Shown one piece after another: positions 48,066 through 58,806 of a DNA stretch of 64,000 nt (position 1 is the stretch's first letter; each line of letters starts with the position of its first letter). The notes below the pieces were generated by a model, which saw nothing but the letters and a program-made list of their open reading frames with translations, was not told where the DNA came from and made no database searches. The translations under genes were made by a program, and so were the position numbers. The stretch comes from an uncultured Pelagibacteraceae bacterium (GTDB taxonomy: Bacteria; Pseudomonadota; Alphaproteobacteria; Pelagibacterales; Pelagibacteraceae): the NCBI GenBank assembly GCA_902515095.1, contig CABXTC010000001.1, positions 75,196 to 139,195 of the forward strand, written 5' to 3'.

Positions 48066-49055
48066 ATGATTACAGGAAAATATCCTAATTTAAGACTAAG
48101 AAGAAGCAGAAAAAACAGTTGGTCACGAAGACTATTGGCTGAAAACAATTTATCTGCAAGTGATTTTATTCTACCAATATTTCTTATGGAAGGAAAAAAT
48201 AAAATTCAACCAATTAAATCAATGCCTAATGTAAATAGATACTCAATCAATAAATTAGGTATAATTTTGGATCGAGCTATAAAAAGCAAGATACCAATGG
48301 TTGCTTTATTTCCATACACATCAACAAAATTAAAAGACTCTTTAGGCAGTGAGGCATTAAATGAAAATAACTTAGTTTGTAGGGCGATAAGATACATAAA
48401 AGAAAGATATAAAGATAAAATTGGAATTATGTGTGATGTAGCTCTAGATCCATATACTGTGCACGGACATGATGGTATTTTGAGATCTGGATATGTATTG
48501 AATGATGAGACTATTGAAATATTAATAAATCAATCTTTGCTGCAAGCTCAAATGGGTTGTGATGTCCTGGCTCCATCAGATATGATGGATGGAAGAATTG
48601 GTAGAATAAGAAAAGCTTTAGATAAAGAAAATTTAAAAAATGTTCAGTTACTTTCATACGCAGTGAAATATGCATCAAATTTTTATGGGCCTTTTAGAGA
48701 TGCAGTGGGATCAAAAATTGCTCTTAAAGGAGATAAAAAAACCTATCAAATGGATTTTAGAAATATTGATGAAGCGATTAGAGAGGTTGCGTTAGACGTT
48801 AAAGAAGGAGCTGATATGGTAATGGTTAAGCCGGGATTACCTTACATTGATATTATAAAATCGATTAAGAGCAAATTTAAGGTTCCAGTTTTTGCCTATC
48901 AAGTTTCAGGTGAGTATAGCATGTTATCTAATGCTATTAACAAAAAAATTATTGGAAAAGAAGCTATTTACGAAAATTTAATGAGTTTTAAAAGAGCTGG
49001 AGCGAATGCTATTATTAGCTATTATGCTGATAGATTAAATGAAATTTTACCTTGA
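48066..49055 (+). CDS. hemB: delta-aminolevulinic acid dehydratase
   Basis: RLRRSRKNSWSRRLLAENNLSASDFILPIF, DVALDPYTVHGHDG, ADMVMVKPGLPYIDII. Confidence 0.96.
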   Translation: MITGKYPNLRLRRSRKNSWSRRLLAENNLSASDFILPIFLMEGKNKIQPIKSMPNVNRYSINKLGIILDRAIKSKIPMVALFPYTSTKLKDSLGSEALNENNLVCRAIRYIKERYKDKIGIMCDVALDPYTVHGHDGILRSGYVLNDETIEILINQSLLQAQMGCDVLAPSDMMDGRIGRIRKALDKENLKNVQLLSYAVKYASNFYGPFRDAVGSKIALKGDKKTYQMDFRNIDEAIREVALDVKEGADMVMVKPGLPYIDIIKSIKSKFKVPVFAYQVSGEYSMLSNAINKKIIGKEAIYENLMSFKRAGANAIISYYADRLNEILP

Positions 49056-49742
49056 TAATTTTAGAGTATCTATAAAATGAGTCCGGCTAATTGGATAATT
49101 TAAGTTATTAGGTTCTAAAATATTTTTTTCTAAAAAATCACCGACTAATTTTAATCCTTTTAAAAGCGAATTTATATCTTTTACCTGAAGATCTTTATCA
49201 ATTAAAAAACTTGGTATTATTTTTTTTTCATTTTGAGACTTGACTACATAAATAGTTTTTTTATCAATTAACTCTTTAGAAGCAAGTCTGTTTAATTCTA
49301 AGTCAAATCCTAGAGTTTTAAGTAATTCTAATTCCCAAAAAATATAATCTTTTAACCATTGATTATTATTATCTGAAATAATTGAATAAAATTTTTCAAT
49401 CAAATGAAATATATTAAGATTTGATTGTGACTCAGCAGTCAATAAACGAACTAAATTCATTGCTGAATATATACATGTAATTTTCTTTGGATTTTCAAAA
49501 TATACAGGGGAAAAAACTTTTTGAATTTCTAATTTAAAATATCCTATTCTGTTTTCAGATTTAGAATTATAATTAACGTATAATTGATTTCCAATTTGAA
49601 GGTAGTTTTTAATTTTTCTGGAAGTTCCACCAAAAACTAGACCTGATATTTTTCCATGGTTTTTTGTATAAATCTCTGAAATAAGTGAGTTCTCACTATA
49701 TTTGCTTTTTGAAATTAAAAATCCTGTATCATCCCAGTTCAT
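49047..49742 (-). CDS. recO: DNA repair protein RecO
   Basis: DDTGFLISKSKYSENSLISEIYTKNHGKISGLVFGG; recO-rnc-lepB-acpS-pdxJ order. Confidence 0.9.
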   Translation of the reverse strand: MNWDDTGFLISKSKYSENSLISEIYTKNHGKISGLVFGGTSRKIKNYLQIGNQLYVNYNSKSENRIGYFKLEIQKVFSPVYFENPKKITCIYSAMNLVRLLTAESQSNLNIFHLIEKFYSIISDNNNQWLKDYIFWELELLKTLGFDLELNRLASKELIDKKTIYVVKSQNEKKIIPSFLIDKDLQVKDINSLLKGLKLVGDFLEKNILEPNNLNYPISRTHFIDTLKLSR

Positions 49743-50407
49743 TATTTCAAATTATTATTTAAACAGAACAATGCAGCATTTTGTTCAGCTTCTTGTTTAG
49801 ATTGACCCTCACCATTATAAAATTTCGTATTGTGTAATCTTACTGCAATTCTAAATATTGGTTTATGTCTGGGGCCAGTGTCAGAAATAATCTTATAAAT
49901 TGGAAGTTTCTTAAATTTCTTTAATGAATATTCTTGAAGTTTGGTTTTGGCATCAATTTGAGTGATCACACTTTCTTTAATTTTTTCTCTCCATAAATCT
50001 AAAATTACTTTCTCTGTTATGTTAAAACCTTTTTCTAAATAAATCGCACCGATTAATGCTTCACAACCATCAGACAAAACTTTATCTTCAATATCTACAA
50101 ATTTATTTTTCGGATTAAAAATTAAAATATAATCTTGTAAATTAATACTTTTTGCTATTTCTAAACATGTTCTTTTATTCACTAAAGATGCATATTTCTT
50201 ATCTAAAATTCCTTCTTTTTCATTTGGATATATTTCTAAAAGCTTTTTAGCTATGATTAAACCAAGTACTCTGTCACCTAGAAATTCAATCTTTTCATAA
50301 TTATTGGATCTATCAAAACTTTTGTGAGTAAGGCTTCTAATCAATAAATCTTTATTTTTGAACTTTATATTTATTTTTTTTTCAAGTTTTGAATAATTAA
50401 TTTTCAT
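49742..50407 (-). CDS. rnc: ribonuclease III
   Basis: YEKIEFLGDRVLGLIIAKKL, SDGCEALIGAIYLEKG, C-terminal dsRBD. Confidence 0.96.
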   Translation of the reverse strand: MKINYSKLEKKINIKFKNKDLLIRSLTHKSFDRSNNYEKIEFLGDRVLGLIIAKKLLEIYPNEKEGILDKKYASLVNKRTCLEIAKSINLQDYILIFNPKNKFVDIEDKVLSDGCEALIGAIYLEKGFNITEKVILDLWREKIKESVITQIDAKTKLQEYSLKKFKKLPIYKIISDTGPRHKPIFRIAVRLHNTKFYNGEGQSKQEAEQNAALFCLNNNLK

Positions 50408-51141
50408 TAAATGATATTTTTAAAAAATCTATCAAAACGAATAGATTCATTCCATTTCCAAAATTTAAAAAAACTTCCTACAGATCTGTCAGAAGAGAAA
50501 AAAATAAATTGTGCCTTTCCGACAAGATTATTCTGATGAACGTATCCAACACTTGTTAAAAACCTACTATCTTTAGAACAATCTCTATTATCTCCTAAAA
50601 AAAAATAGTGATCTTCAGGAACAGTAAAAATATCAGAATTTTGAAAAGTAAAATCTCTTAGATAAACTGTTTTATGTAATTTACCATTAGGCAATTTTTC
50701 ATCAAATGTAAAAACGTTGATTGTTTTATTGCCACAATAAATAATATCAGTTTCAGCTATTTTAGATTTTAAGACTTCATTATTATTTATATATAAATTC
50801 GACTCAATGAATTGTATATTATCCCCTGGCAGTCCAACCAATCTTTTAATATAATCTGTTCTATTATCTGCAGGTGTCTTAAAAACTATTACATCCCCTC
50901 TTTTAGGTTTATTAAAAAAGATTCTATTTTTAAAAATGGGTGGGCTAAATGGAAAAGAGTGTTTGCTGTAACCATATGAATATTTAGTTACAAAAAGTCT
51001 GTCACCTACTAATAAATTTGGCTCCATTGATGATGATGGAATATAAAATGGTTGTATAAAAATTGATCTTATGATTACAGCAATAATAAGAGCGTAAATA
51101 AGTGTTTTTATATTTTCAATAATAAATTTTTTATTAAACAT
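50407..51141 (-). CDS. lepB: signal peptidase I
   Basis: IPSSSMEPNLLVGDRLFVTKYSYG, GDVIVFKTP, DYIKRLVGLPGD, FFLGDNRDCSKDSR; start at 51141 preferred. Confidence 0.95.
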   Translation of the reverse strand: MFNKKFIIENIKTLIYALIIAVIIRSIFIQPFYIPSSSMEPNLLVGDRLFVTKYSYGYSKHSFPFSPPIFKNRIFFNKPKRGDVIVFKTPADNRTDYIKRLVGLPGDNIQFIESNLYINNNEVLKSKIAETDIIYCGNKTINVFTFDEKLPNGKLHKTVYLRDFTFQNSDIFTVPEDHYFFLGDNRDCSKDSRFLTSVGYVHQNNLVGKAQFIFFSSDRSVGSFFKFWKWNESIRFDRFFKNII

Positions 51142-51526
51142 TTTTCGTTTGTATAATTGTAAAAGCAATTGAATAATTTTTTTCATCTGAAATAGAAAGA
51201 AACGTATCAAAATTTTTAACATTCAAATTTTTTAAAACTGCAGTTTTTATTTTTTTATTTAATCTAAAATACGGTTTGCCAAGATTGTCATTTAAAATTT
51301 CAATATCTTTAAAATTTAGACCTTTTCTAAAGCCAGTTCCTAAAGCTTTAGAAAAAGATTCTTTTGCAGCAAATTTTTTTGAATAATAGACAGTTTTATT
51401 TTTTATTTTTTTTGCATTTTTAATTTCAAGTAAAGTAAATATTCTTGATAAAAAAATTTTTTTTTTAATAGATATTTTAAATCTATTATTATCGATTATA
51501 TCAACACCAATACCTAAAATTTTCAT
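51134..51526 (-). CDS. acpS: holo-[acyl-carrier-protein] synthase
   Basis: ILGIGVDIIDNNRF, KKFAAKESFSKALGTGFRKGLNFKDIEI. Confidence 0.94.
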   Translation of the reverse strand: MKILGIGVDIIDNNRFKISIKKKIFLSRIFTLLEIKNAKKIKNKTVYYSKKFAAKESFSKALGTGFRKGLNFKDIEILNDNLGKPYFRLNKKIKTAVLKNLNVKNFDTFLSISDEKNYSIAFTIIQTKNV

Positions 51527-51527
51527 A

Positions 51528-52247
51528 TTAATTTTTAATTATTTTTTTTAATTTTTTAATTACATTAGTTAAACCAAAAAAAATTGACTCTCCAATGATA
51601 AAATGCCCAATGTTAAACTCTTTGATTTCCTTTATCTTTGATAATATTTTTGTAGATTTATAATCGAGTCCATGCCCTGCATGAACTTCAATCCCAATTT
51701 TTGTTGCAAGAATTGAACATTTTTTTATGTTCATAAGCTCATTAGAAAATTTTTTTTTTGATTTGATCAAATTAGCAAAATGACCTGTATGAATTTCAAC
51801 ACAATCAGCTCCAATTTCTTTTGATAATTTAATATCTTTTATCTTAGGGTTAATAAAAAGACTTGTTCTAATTTTTTTTTTTTTAAATTTTAATATAATT
51901 TTTTTTATTTTTTTTTTATTATCTAATAGATTAAGCCCTCCTTCTGTTGTAATTTCACTTCTATTTTCTGGTACAATACAAATATATTTTGGTTTAATTT
52001 TTAAAGCATTTTTTACAATATTGTTATTTGTTGAAATTTCTAAATTAACGTTCAGTTTTTTAATTGAACAAATTTTCTTTGCATCCAAATCTCGTATATG
52101 TCTTCTATCTTCACGCAAATGAATAGTTATTGAGTCTGCACCTTTTTTTTTTACAAATATAGCTGCTTTTAAAGGGTCAGGGTGAACTTCTCCCCTTGCA
52201 TTCCTTACTGTGGCGACATGATCAATATTTACACCTAATCGTTTCAC
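51528..52247 (-). CDS. pdxJ: pyridoxine 5'-phosphate synthase
   Basis: RLGVNIDHVATVRNARG, HLREDRRHIRD, EVHAGHGLDY. Confidence 0.97.
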   Translation of the reverse strand: MKRLGVNIDHVATVRNARGEVHPDPLKAAIFVKKKGADSITIHLREDRRHIRDLDAKKICSIKKLNVNLEISTNNNIVKNALKIKPKYICIVPENRSEITTEGGLNLLDNKKKIKKIILKFKKKKIRTSLFINPKIKDIKLSKEIGADCVEIHTGHFANLIKSKKKFSNELMNIKKCSILATKIGIEVHAGHGLDYKSTKILSKIKEIKEFNIGHFIIGESIFFGLTNVIKKLKKIIKN

Positions 52248-52831
52248 TTAATAAATCTACTTCCTGGTGTTGATACGGGAATTGACTTTAATTCCTTTGG
52301 TAATTTATTTGATTTGTAAGTTGGTACATCTATTTTAAGATGAGAAACTATTTTTTTTTTTATTTTTAATGTTTTTTTTGTTGATCTGTCAATAATTGTG
52401 GCAAAACCAACAAGAGATGCTTTGGATTTTTTAATTAATTTAACACATTCCATACTTGATTTTCCAGTCGTTATCACATCTTCAATAATTATAACTTTAG
52501 ATCCTTTTTTAATTTTAAAACCTCTTCTTAAAATAAATTTGCCTTTTACTCTCTCACAAAAAATTGTCTCTTTTTTTAAAATTCTACCAATTTCGAAACC
52601 TATAACAATACCACCAATAGCTGGAGCTAAAATAAGATCAAATTTTTTGAAATTCTTTTTGATCTTTAAAGCTAATGATTTGCATATTTTTTCTGCTTTT
52701 GATGGAAAACTTAAAAGTTTAGCACACTGGATATATTTTGAAGAGTGTAATCCAGAAGATAAAACAAAGTGTCCTTCTAATAAAGCATTAGTCTTTCTTA
52801 AAATATCTAAGGATTTTTTGTGTGAAAGCAT
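52244..52831 (-). CDS. pyrE: orotate phosphoribosyltransferase
   Basis: GHFVLSSGLHSSKYIQCAKLL, VIIIEDVITTGKSSMECVKLI. Confidence 0.94.
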   Translation of the reverse strand: MLSHKKSLDILRKTNALLEGHFVLSSGLHSSKYIQCAKLLSFPSKAEKICKSLALKIKKNFKKFDLILAPAIGGIVIGFEIGRILKKETIFCERVKGKFILRRGFKIKKGSKVIIIEDVITTGKSSMECVKLIKKSKASLVGFATIIDRSTKKTLKIKKKIVSHLKIDVPTYKSNKLPKELKSIPVSTPGSRFIK

Positions 52832-54533
52832 TTCTTTTATCTTCGTGTCTAATTATCTTAAATTTTATACCTTTTTGTTTAAGCTCTGCAATAAAATTAG
52901 TAAAATTTTTCAAATCTCTTATTATCAGCTGAAATTTAAAATTAATATAGTCAGGTTTTTTCCCAGCCATTACTAAATTAGAAATATTTAATTTATGTTT
53001 ACCAATTAATGAACTTACATCTCCTAATTGTCCTGGTTTATCAGGTAATGAAATCCACAAAGTGGTATTATATTTTTTTATTCTTTCCTGTTTCTTTTCA
53101 CCTCTTTCGTGCCAATATCTTCTGATAGCAGCTCTAGCTTTTCCAGTTTTTGTTGTTGGAATCCAATGTAGAGATGGCGACTGTTTTTTCGATGTAATTA
53201 TTTTTATTCTATCACCATTTCTTAAGATAGACTGGAGTTCACTTTTATTTCCGTTAATTTCACATCCGATAGCTGTATCACCAATTTTTGTATGTACAGC
53301 ATAAGCAAAATCAATTGCTGTTGCATCTTTGGGTAGTTTAATTACAGATCCTTTGGGAGTAAAACAAAAAACATTTTCTTGGAACATTTGAAGTTTTGTA
53401 TATTCATATGAGTGTTCAGGATTCTCATTTTTTTCTATGATTTCAACTAAGTCTTTCAACCAATCGTACTCTTTCCAAGTGAGTGAATTGAACTTTTCCG
53501 AGGACTTATACTGCCAATGAGATGCTATACCTCTTTCGGCGAAATCGTGCATGTCTTTAGTTCTTATTTGAATTTCTATAGGTTTTCTATTAGATCCAAT
53601 GACTGAAGTATGAATTGATTTATAACCATTAATTTTTGCAGAAGATATATAATCTTTAAATTTTCCTGGTATACAATTGTATTCTTTATGAATTATACCC
53701 AAAGTTTTGTAACAATCATCAACGTTATTTAAAATAATTCTAAAACCAATAATGTCAGTGATTTGTTCCAAAGAAACTCTTTTTTTTTGAACTTTTCTCC
53801 AAATTGAAAAAGGTGTTTTTTCTCTTCCATAAATTTTAGAAGAAATTTTATTTAAATCTAATAATTTACTTATTTCATATGACAAAGACTCAAAAATATC
53901 TTTTTTATCTAATTTTATTTCGTCTAGTCTTTTTTGAATTAATGATCTAGCCTCATTATTCAAAATTTCAAAAGAAAGATCTTCTAGCTCATCCCTAATT
54001 CTATGCATTCCCATCCTGTCAGCTAATGGGGCATAAATTTCCATAGTTTCTTGAGAAATTCTTTTTCTCTTTTCTTCTTTTGAAATTGCTTTTATTGTTC
54101 TCATATTATGTAATCGATCAGCTATTTTAACCAATAAAACTCTTATATCTTTAGAGGTTGCTAAAATTAATTTTCTAAAATTTTCTGCTTTAGAATTAGA
54201 TGATGCATTATTTTCAAGAGCAGATATTTTGGTTACTCCATCGACTAAATCAGCAACTTCATCTCCAAACTCGCCTTTGATAGTTTCATAAGTTGCATAA
54301 GTGTCCTCAATAGTATCATGCAATAAACCTGTTGTAATGGTTGCACTATCTAATTTTAAATCAGTTAATATGTTTGCTACTTCAATTGGATGAACAGAGT
54401 ATGGATCACCTGAGGCTCTTTTTTGATTACTGTGAGCCTTTACTGCAAAATCATAAGCCTTATTTAATCTATCTAGATTTGAAAACTTATTATAACCTTT
54501 TACTTTATTTATTAAATCATCTGAATTAAGCAT
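52788..54533 (-). CDS. rsh: RelA/SpoT family (p)ppGpp synthetase/hydrolase
   Basis: HD (GLLHDTIEDT), synthetase RXKD-like region (KRVSLEQITDIIGFRI, YNCIPGKFKDYISSAKINGYKSIHT), TGS and ACT-like domains. Confidence 0.95.
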   Translation of the reverse strand: MLNSDDLINKVKGYNKFSNLDRLNKAYDFAVKAHSNQKRASGDPYSVHPIEVANILTDLKLDSATITTGLLHDTIEDTYATYETIKGEFGDEVADLVDGVTKISALENNASSNSKAENFRKLILATSKDIRVLLVKIADRLHNMRTIKAISKEEKRKRISQETMEIYAPLADRMGMHRIRDELEDLSFEILNNEARSLIQKRLDEIKLDKKDIFESLSYEISKLLDLNKISSKIYGREKTPFSIWRKVQKKRVSLEQITDIIGFRIILNNVDDCYKTLGIIHKEYNCIPGKFKDYISSAKINGYKSIHTSVIGSNRKPIEIQIRTKDMHDFAERGIASHWQYKSSEKFNSLTWKEYDWLKDLVEIIEKNENPEHSYEYTKLQMFQENVFCFTPKGSVIKLPKDATAIDFAYAVHTKIGDTAIGCEINGNKSELQSILRNGDRIKIITSKKQSPSLHWIPTTKTGKARAAIRRYWHERGEKKQERIKKYNTTLWISLPDKPGQLGDVSSLIGKHKLNISNLVMAGKKPDYINFKFQLIIRDLKNFTNFIAELKQKGIKFKIIRHEDKRNAFTQKILRYFKKD

Positions 54534-54554
54534 ACTTGTTATTATATCATTAAT

Positions 54555-55106
54555 TTAGATTTGTTTAATAGATCTTATGTCTCTATTTGGTAATGATATT
54601 ATGAGCTTTTTAATGTGATCTTTGGAGATTGGATGTTTCCAATTTTTATTTAATTCAAATAATGGAAAAAGGACAAAATTTCTATTGTGCATCCTTGGAT
54701 GGGGTAAATTGATTTTTTGACTTATTTTTTTACTTTTATAATCGATTATATCTATATCACACTCGCGTGGCGCATTTTTATAACTTTTTTTACGACCAAG
54801 ACTTATTTCAATATCTTTCAATACTTTAAGTAATTCCAAAGGTTTTAGATCAGAACTAACTTCCAAGACTATATTTAAGTATTTAGGTTTACTTTTGTCC
54901 GGCCATGATAAACTTTCGTAAAAATTTGATGATTTGACAACTCTGATATTTTTTAACAATAGTTTATATTTAGCTTGTTCAATTTTATTTCTTCTATTTC
55001 CTAAATTTGAACCTATTCCTAAGTAGATACGATTAGCTCGATTTTCTAAAATATCTCGATTTATCACGATTCCAATCCCTGTTTTTTTTGGTTGCTCTTT
55101 TATCAT
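54555..55106 (-). CDS. folK: 2-amino-4-hydroxy-6-hydroxymethyldihydropteridine pyrophosphokinase
   Basis: [52 protein letters not shown]; true start uncertain. Confidence 0.92.
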   Translation of the reverse strand: MIKEQPKKTGIGIVINRDILENRANRIYLGIGSNLGNRRNKIEQAKYKLLLKNIRVVKSSNFYESLSWPDKSKPKYLNIVLEVSSDLKPLELLKVLKDIEISLGRKKSYKNAPRECDIDIIDYKSKKISQKINLPHPRMHNRNFVLFPLFELNKNWKHPISKDHIKKLIISLPNRDIRSIKQI

Positions 55107-55503
55107 GTAGTTTTTTTCCTTTTGCTACAGCAAGTTCAACTTTTGCTTTTCCTTTTTTAAAATACATTTTAGTAGGAACAATTGTAAGACCATCTCTTTG
55201 CATTTTTCCTATTAATTTATTTATTTCACGTTTATTTAAAAGTAATTTTCTTTCATCTGTAGGATTATGATTTGAATAACTAGCTTGTTTGTAAGAGGCT
55301 ATATGAGAATTAATTAAAATTAATTCTCCATTTTTTTCTACAGCATACGACTCTGCAATATTAACTTTTCCTTCCCTGATGGACTTGATCTCAGAGCCTT
55401 TGAGAACAATTCCAGCTTCTAATAAATCTTCAAAAAAATAATTAAAACTAGCTTTTCTATTTAAACATATTATTTTTAAACCAGAATTGGTTTTTTTGTT
55501 CAT
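55033..55503 (-). CDS. smpB: SsrA-binding protein
   Basis: [34 protein letters not shown]...[19 protein letters not shown]. Confidence 0.96.
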   Translation of the reverse strand: MNKKTNSGLKIICLNRKASFNYFFEDLLEAGIVLKGSEIKSIREGKVNIAESYAVEKNGELILINSHIASYKQASYSNHNPTDERKLLLNKREINKLIGKMQRDGLTIVPTKMYFKKGKAKVELAVAKGKKLHDKRATKKNRDWNRDKSRYFRKSS

Positions 55504-56384
55504 TAAATTAATTTAGCTGTATGAAGAGCTTTTTTAACAATCTCTTTAGTAGAGTTTGTTACCTTAACTAATGGCAATCTTACATCATCATCACATAAAT
55601 TTAATAATTTCGCAGCATATTTGACTGGACTTGGATTACTTTCAACAAACATAGCATGATGAACAGGCTGCAGTATTTCATTTAATCTCTCAGCTTCTTT
55701 AATTTCATTATCATTATTGGACTTTGAAAATCTCTGGAAATCAGAACAAAGTTTTGGAGCAATATTTGCTGTCACACTTATAGCTCCTACCCCACCTTTT
55801 TTATTAAATTCAAATGCAATGTCATCATTTCCTGTTAATTGAATAAAATCTTTGCCTAATTTTTTAAGTGTTTTATCTACTCTAGTTAAATCTCCTGTAG
55901 CATCTTTGACACCAATAATATTTTTTAATTCAAATAATCTTGCCATTGTTTCAACTGACATATCGATCACTGATCTTCCTGGAATATTATAAATAAGAAT
56001 TGGAATTCCACATTTATCATTTATAGCCTTATAATGTTGATAAAGCCCCTCTTGGGTAGGCTTGTTGTAATAAGGGGTTACGATTAAAGCTCCATCTGCA
56101 CCAATTTTTTCTGCATGCACTGTTAATGAAATTGCTTCCTGGGTAGAGTTTGAGCCAGTGCCAGCAAATACAGGCAATTTTCCTTTACTTTCCTTTACAC
56201 ATAAATCAATTACCCTTTCGTGCTCATCGTGACTTAGAGTTGGGGACTCTCCAGTAGTTCCTGCAGGAACTAAACCATTTGTTCCATTTTCAATATGAAA
56301 ATGGATTAACTTAATGTAAGTTTCATCATCAAGTTTATCATTTTTAAACGGAGTGACTAAAGCAACATTTGATCCTTTGAACAT
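55503..56384 (-). CDS. dapA: 4-hydroxy-tetrahydrodipicolinate synthase
   Basis: [41 protein letters not shown]. Confidence 0.97.
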   Translation of the reverse strand: MFKGSNVALVTPFKNDKLDDETYIKLIHFHIENGTNGLVPAGTTGESPTLSHDEHERVIDLCVKESKGKLPVFAGTGSNSTQEAISLTVHAEKIGADGALIVTPYYNKPTQEGLYQHYKAINDKCGIPILIYNIPGRSVIDMSVETMARLFELKNIIGVKDATGDLTRVDKTLKKLGKDFIQLTGNDDIAFEFNKKGGVGAISVTANIAPKLCSDFQRFSKSNNDNEIKEAERLNEILQPVHHAMFVESNPSPVKYAAKLLNLCDDDVRLPLVKVTNSTKEIVKKALHTAKLI

Positions 56385-56427
56385 AAATACTTATAACATA
56401 GTTTGGGGATTCATATACTAAAAGATT

Positions 56428-58647
56428 ATGCTTAAAAAATTAATATTTTTTATCAGTTTATTTTTATTCTCTAATATTACTATTTTAATATCTGCAGAAA
56501 TAATACCTCTAAAAAAACCACTGCAGACTAAAGAAGAAAAAGATCAAAAATTACTAATTGATGTAATGAAACCTTTACCAAAACCAATTACCAAACAAAT
56601 AATAGAGGAAAATAAAAAAGAGCCTAAAGAAGAAATAAAGTTAAAAGCTGAGAAAAATTTAGGTATTATTCTACCTAAAAAGAAACCTTTAATTGCTGGA
56701 ACTACAAAGACTGAAACAACGAAAAAGTCTAAATATTATAGCAAAAAAGATTTTGAAATTGCGAAAAAGGCTATCTCAGAAATGAAACAAGCAAAATGGC
56801 CTAATGCATTAAAAACTGCAAAAAGAGCCAAAGATAAATCCATATATAATTTTATACAATGGAGACACCTTCTAACTAAAGGAAATACAGCCTCTTATTA
56901 TGATTATAAAACTTTTATAGACTCAAACCAAGATTATCCACGATTAGGAAGGATAAAATATTTAGCAGAGCATAAACTTTCAACAGATACTATTTCACCC
57001 AAAAAAATTATTGATTGGTTTGGTGCTGACGAACCTTTGAGTGGCTTTGGAAAAATGATACTTGGAGAGAGTATAATTCTCAATGGTAATACACAAAAAG
57101 GTATTTCTTATATTAAAGAAGGATGGATTACAGCAGAACTAAGTAAATCTGAACTAAGATTTTATAGAAAAAAATTTAAGAAGTATCTCAATGCTGATGA
57201 TTATATTAAAAGAGCAGATTATTTAGCTTGGAATAATAAATACTGGGATTTAAAAAGATTATTAAGATATTTGCCTAAAGATTATGAATTACTTTATACT
57301 GCAAGGCAATTATTAATGAGTAAATCATATGGTGTAGATAATGCAATTTCAAAAGTTCCAGCAAAATTTAAAAATGATGCGGGTTTAAATTACGATAGGT
57401 TGAAATGGAGAAGAAAAAGAGGAAGAGTTGATAGTTCTGTTGAAATCTTTCTAAGAATAAAGAATACTAAAGATTATTTAGTAAGACCAGATAAATGGTG
57501 GTTTGAAAGAGAAATTATTTCAAGATCATTGATTTATAAAAAGAAATATGAGCTAGCCTATAAGATTGCAAGTAATCACGCTTTGACTGAAGGACCTGAG
57601 TATGCAGCTGCAGAATGGATGAGTGGGTGGATAGCATTAAGTTTTTTAGATGATCCTTTATTGGCAAAAGATCATTTTGAAAGTTTTTATAATAATGTTG
57701 GTTATCCAATAAGCACGTCTAGAGGAGCCTATTGGTTGGCTAAAACTTATCAAAAACTTGATAAAAATGAATTAGCTAATGAATGGTTTGGTAAAGCAGC
57801 TAATTTTCTAACAACATATTATGGTCAATTAGCTTATATGGAGTTAAATCCTAATCAACCTTTTGAGCTCACTAAAGATATAGACGTTTCAAAAGAATAT
57901 AAAAATTACTTTTTTAAAAAAGAATTAGTTAAAACAATTTATCTTCTTGATGAACTTAATGAAGATAAATACACAAAATTTATTTTAAGACATTTAGCTA
58001 ATGATGATATAAACAATGGAAGTGAAGTTTTGGCGGCTGAATTAGCAACAAGTATTAATAGATTTGATTTTGCTATTCAAATAGCCAAAATTGCATCTTA
58101 TGAAAAAAGATTTCATAACAAGTATAATTATCCTATTATAAGTACACCAAATTATATAAATGGAAGAAAAATTCCTGATACTGCATTTATACTATCTATA
58201 ATAAGACAAGAAAGTGAATTTGATTTAAGTGCTAACAGTCATGCAGGAGCAAAAGGTTTGATGCAACTGATGCCTTACACTGCAAAATTAGTTGCAAAAC
58301 AAGCAAAGCTTCCTTACTCAAAATCTAGATTAACAAGAGATGCGGAATATAATATCAATTTAGGCTCTCATTATATAGCTGGTTTAATTCTGGAATATGA
58401 TGGTGCTTATCCGTTTGCAATAGCTGCTTATAATGCTGGACCTAAAAGAGTGAGATATTGGAAAAAAATAAATAAAAATCCGCAAAAGAACCAAATTGAT
58501 TACGTAAATTGGATTGAATTAATCAAATTTAAAGAAACAAGAAATTATGTGCAAAGGGTATTAGAAAACTATAATGTTTATCGTTATATCTTAGCTCAAA
58601 AGCCAATTTCTATGGTAAACTTCTTTAAAGACGATCCTTTGTATTAA
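56428..58647 (+). CDS. slt: soluble lytic murein transglycosylase
   Basis: SIIRQESEFDLSANSHAGAKGLMQLMPYTAK, YNINLGSHYI, AIAAYNAGPKRVRYW. Confidence 0.95.
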   Translation: MLKKLIFFISLFLFSNITILISAEIIPLKKPLQTKEEKDQKLLIDVMKPLPKPITKQIIEENKKEPKEEIKLKAEKNLGIILPKKKPLIAGTTKTETTKKSKYYSKKDFEIAKKAISEMKQAKWPNALKTAKRAKDKSIYNFIQWRHLLTKGNTASYYDYKTFIDSNQDYPRLGRIKYLAEHKLSTDTISPKKIIDWFGADEPLSGFGKMILGESIILNGNTQKGISYIKEGWITAELSKSELRFYRKKFKKYLNADDYIKRADYLAWNNKYWDLKRLLRYLPKDYELLYTARQLLMSKSYGVDNAISKVPAKFKNDAGLNYDRLKWRRKRGRVDSSVEIFLRIKNTKDYLVRPDKWWFEREIISRSLIYKKKYELAYKIASNHALTEGPEYAAAEWMSGWIALSFLDDPLLAKDHFESFYNNVGYPISTSRGAYWLAKTYQKLDKNELANEWFGKAANFLTTYYGQLAYMELNPNQPFELTKDIDVSKEYKNYFFKKELVKTIYLLDELNEDKYTKFILRHLANDDINNGSEVLAAELATSINRFDFAIQIAKIASYEKRFHNKYNYPIISTPNYINGRKIPDTAFILSIIRQESEFDLSANSHAGAKGLMQLMPYTAKLVAKQAKLPYSKSRLTRDAEYNINLGSHYIAGLILEYDGAYPFAIAAYNAGPKRVRYWKKINKNPQKNQIDYVNWIELIKFKETRNYVQRVLENYNVYRYILAQKPISMVNFFKDDPLY

Positions 58648-58650
58648 TAA

Positions 58651-58742
58651 TGGCGGAAGAGGAGGGATTCGAACCCTCGGTACAAGTTTCCTCGCACGGT
58701 CATTTAGCAAACGACTGGTTTCAGCCTCTCACCCACTCTTCC
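58651..58742 (-). tRNA. tRNA-Ser(GCU)
   Basis: Reverse complement GGAAGAGTGGGTGAGAGGCTGAAACC...GTCGTTTGCTAAATGAC...CTCTTCCGCCA; anticodon GCT, long variable arm. Confidence 0.93.
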
Positions 58743-58806
58743 AATAAAATTGTCACTTCTGATTGTATTGAATAATCAATATTTATAAAGTAATTATTCA
58801 ATAATT

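Noticed and set aside
52398-52976. 192-aa plus-strand ORF antisense to pyrE/rsh
   Set aside because: Fully antisense to confident pyrE and rsh coding sequence
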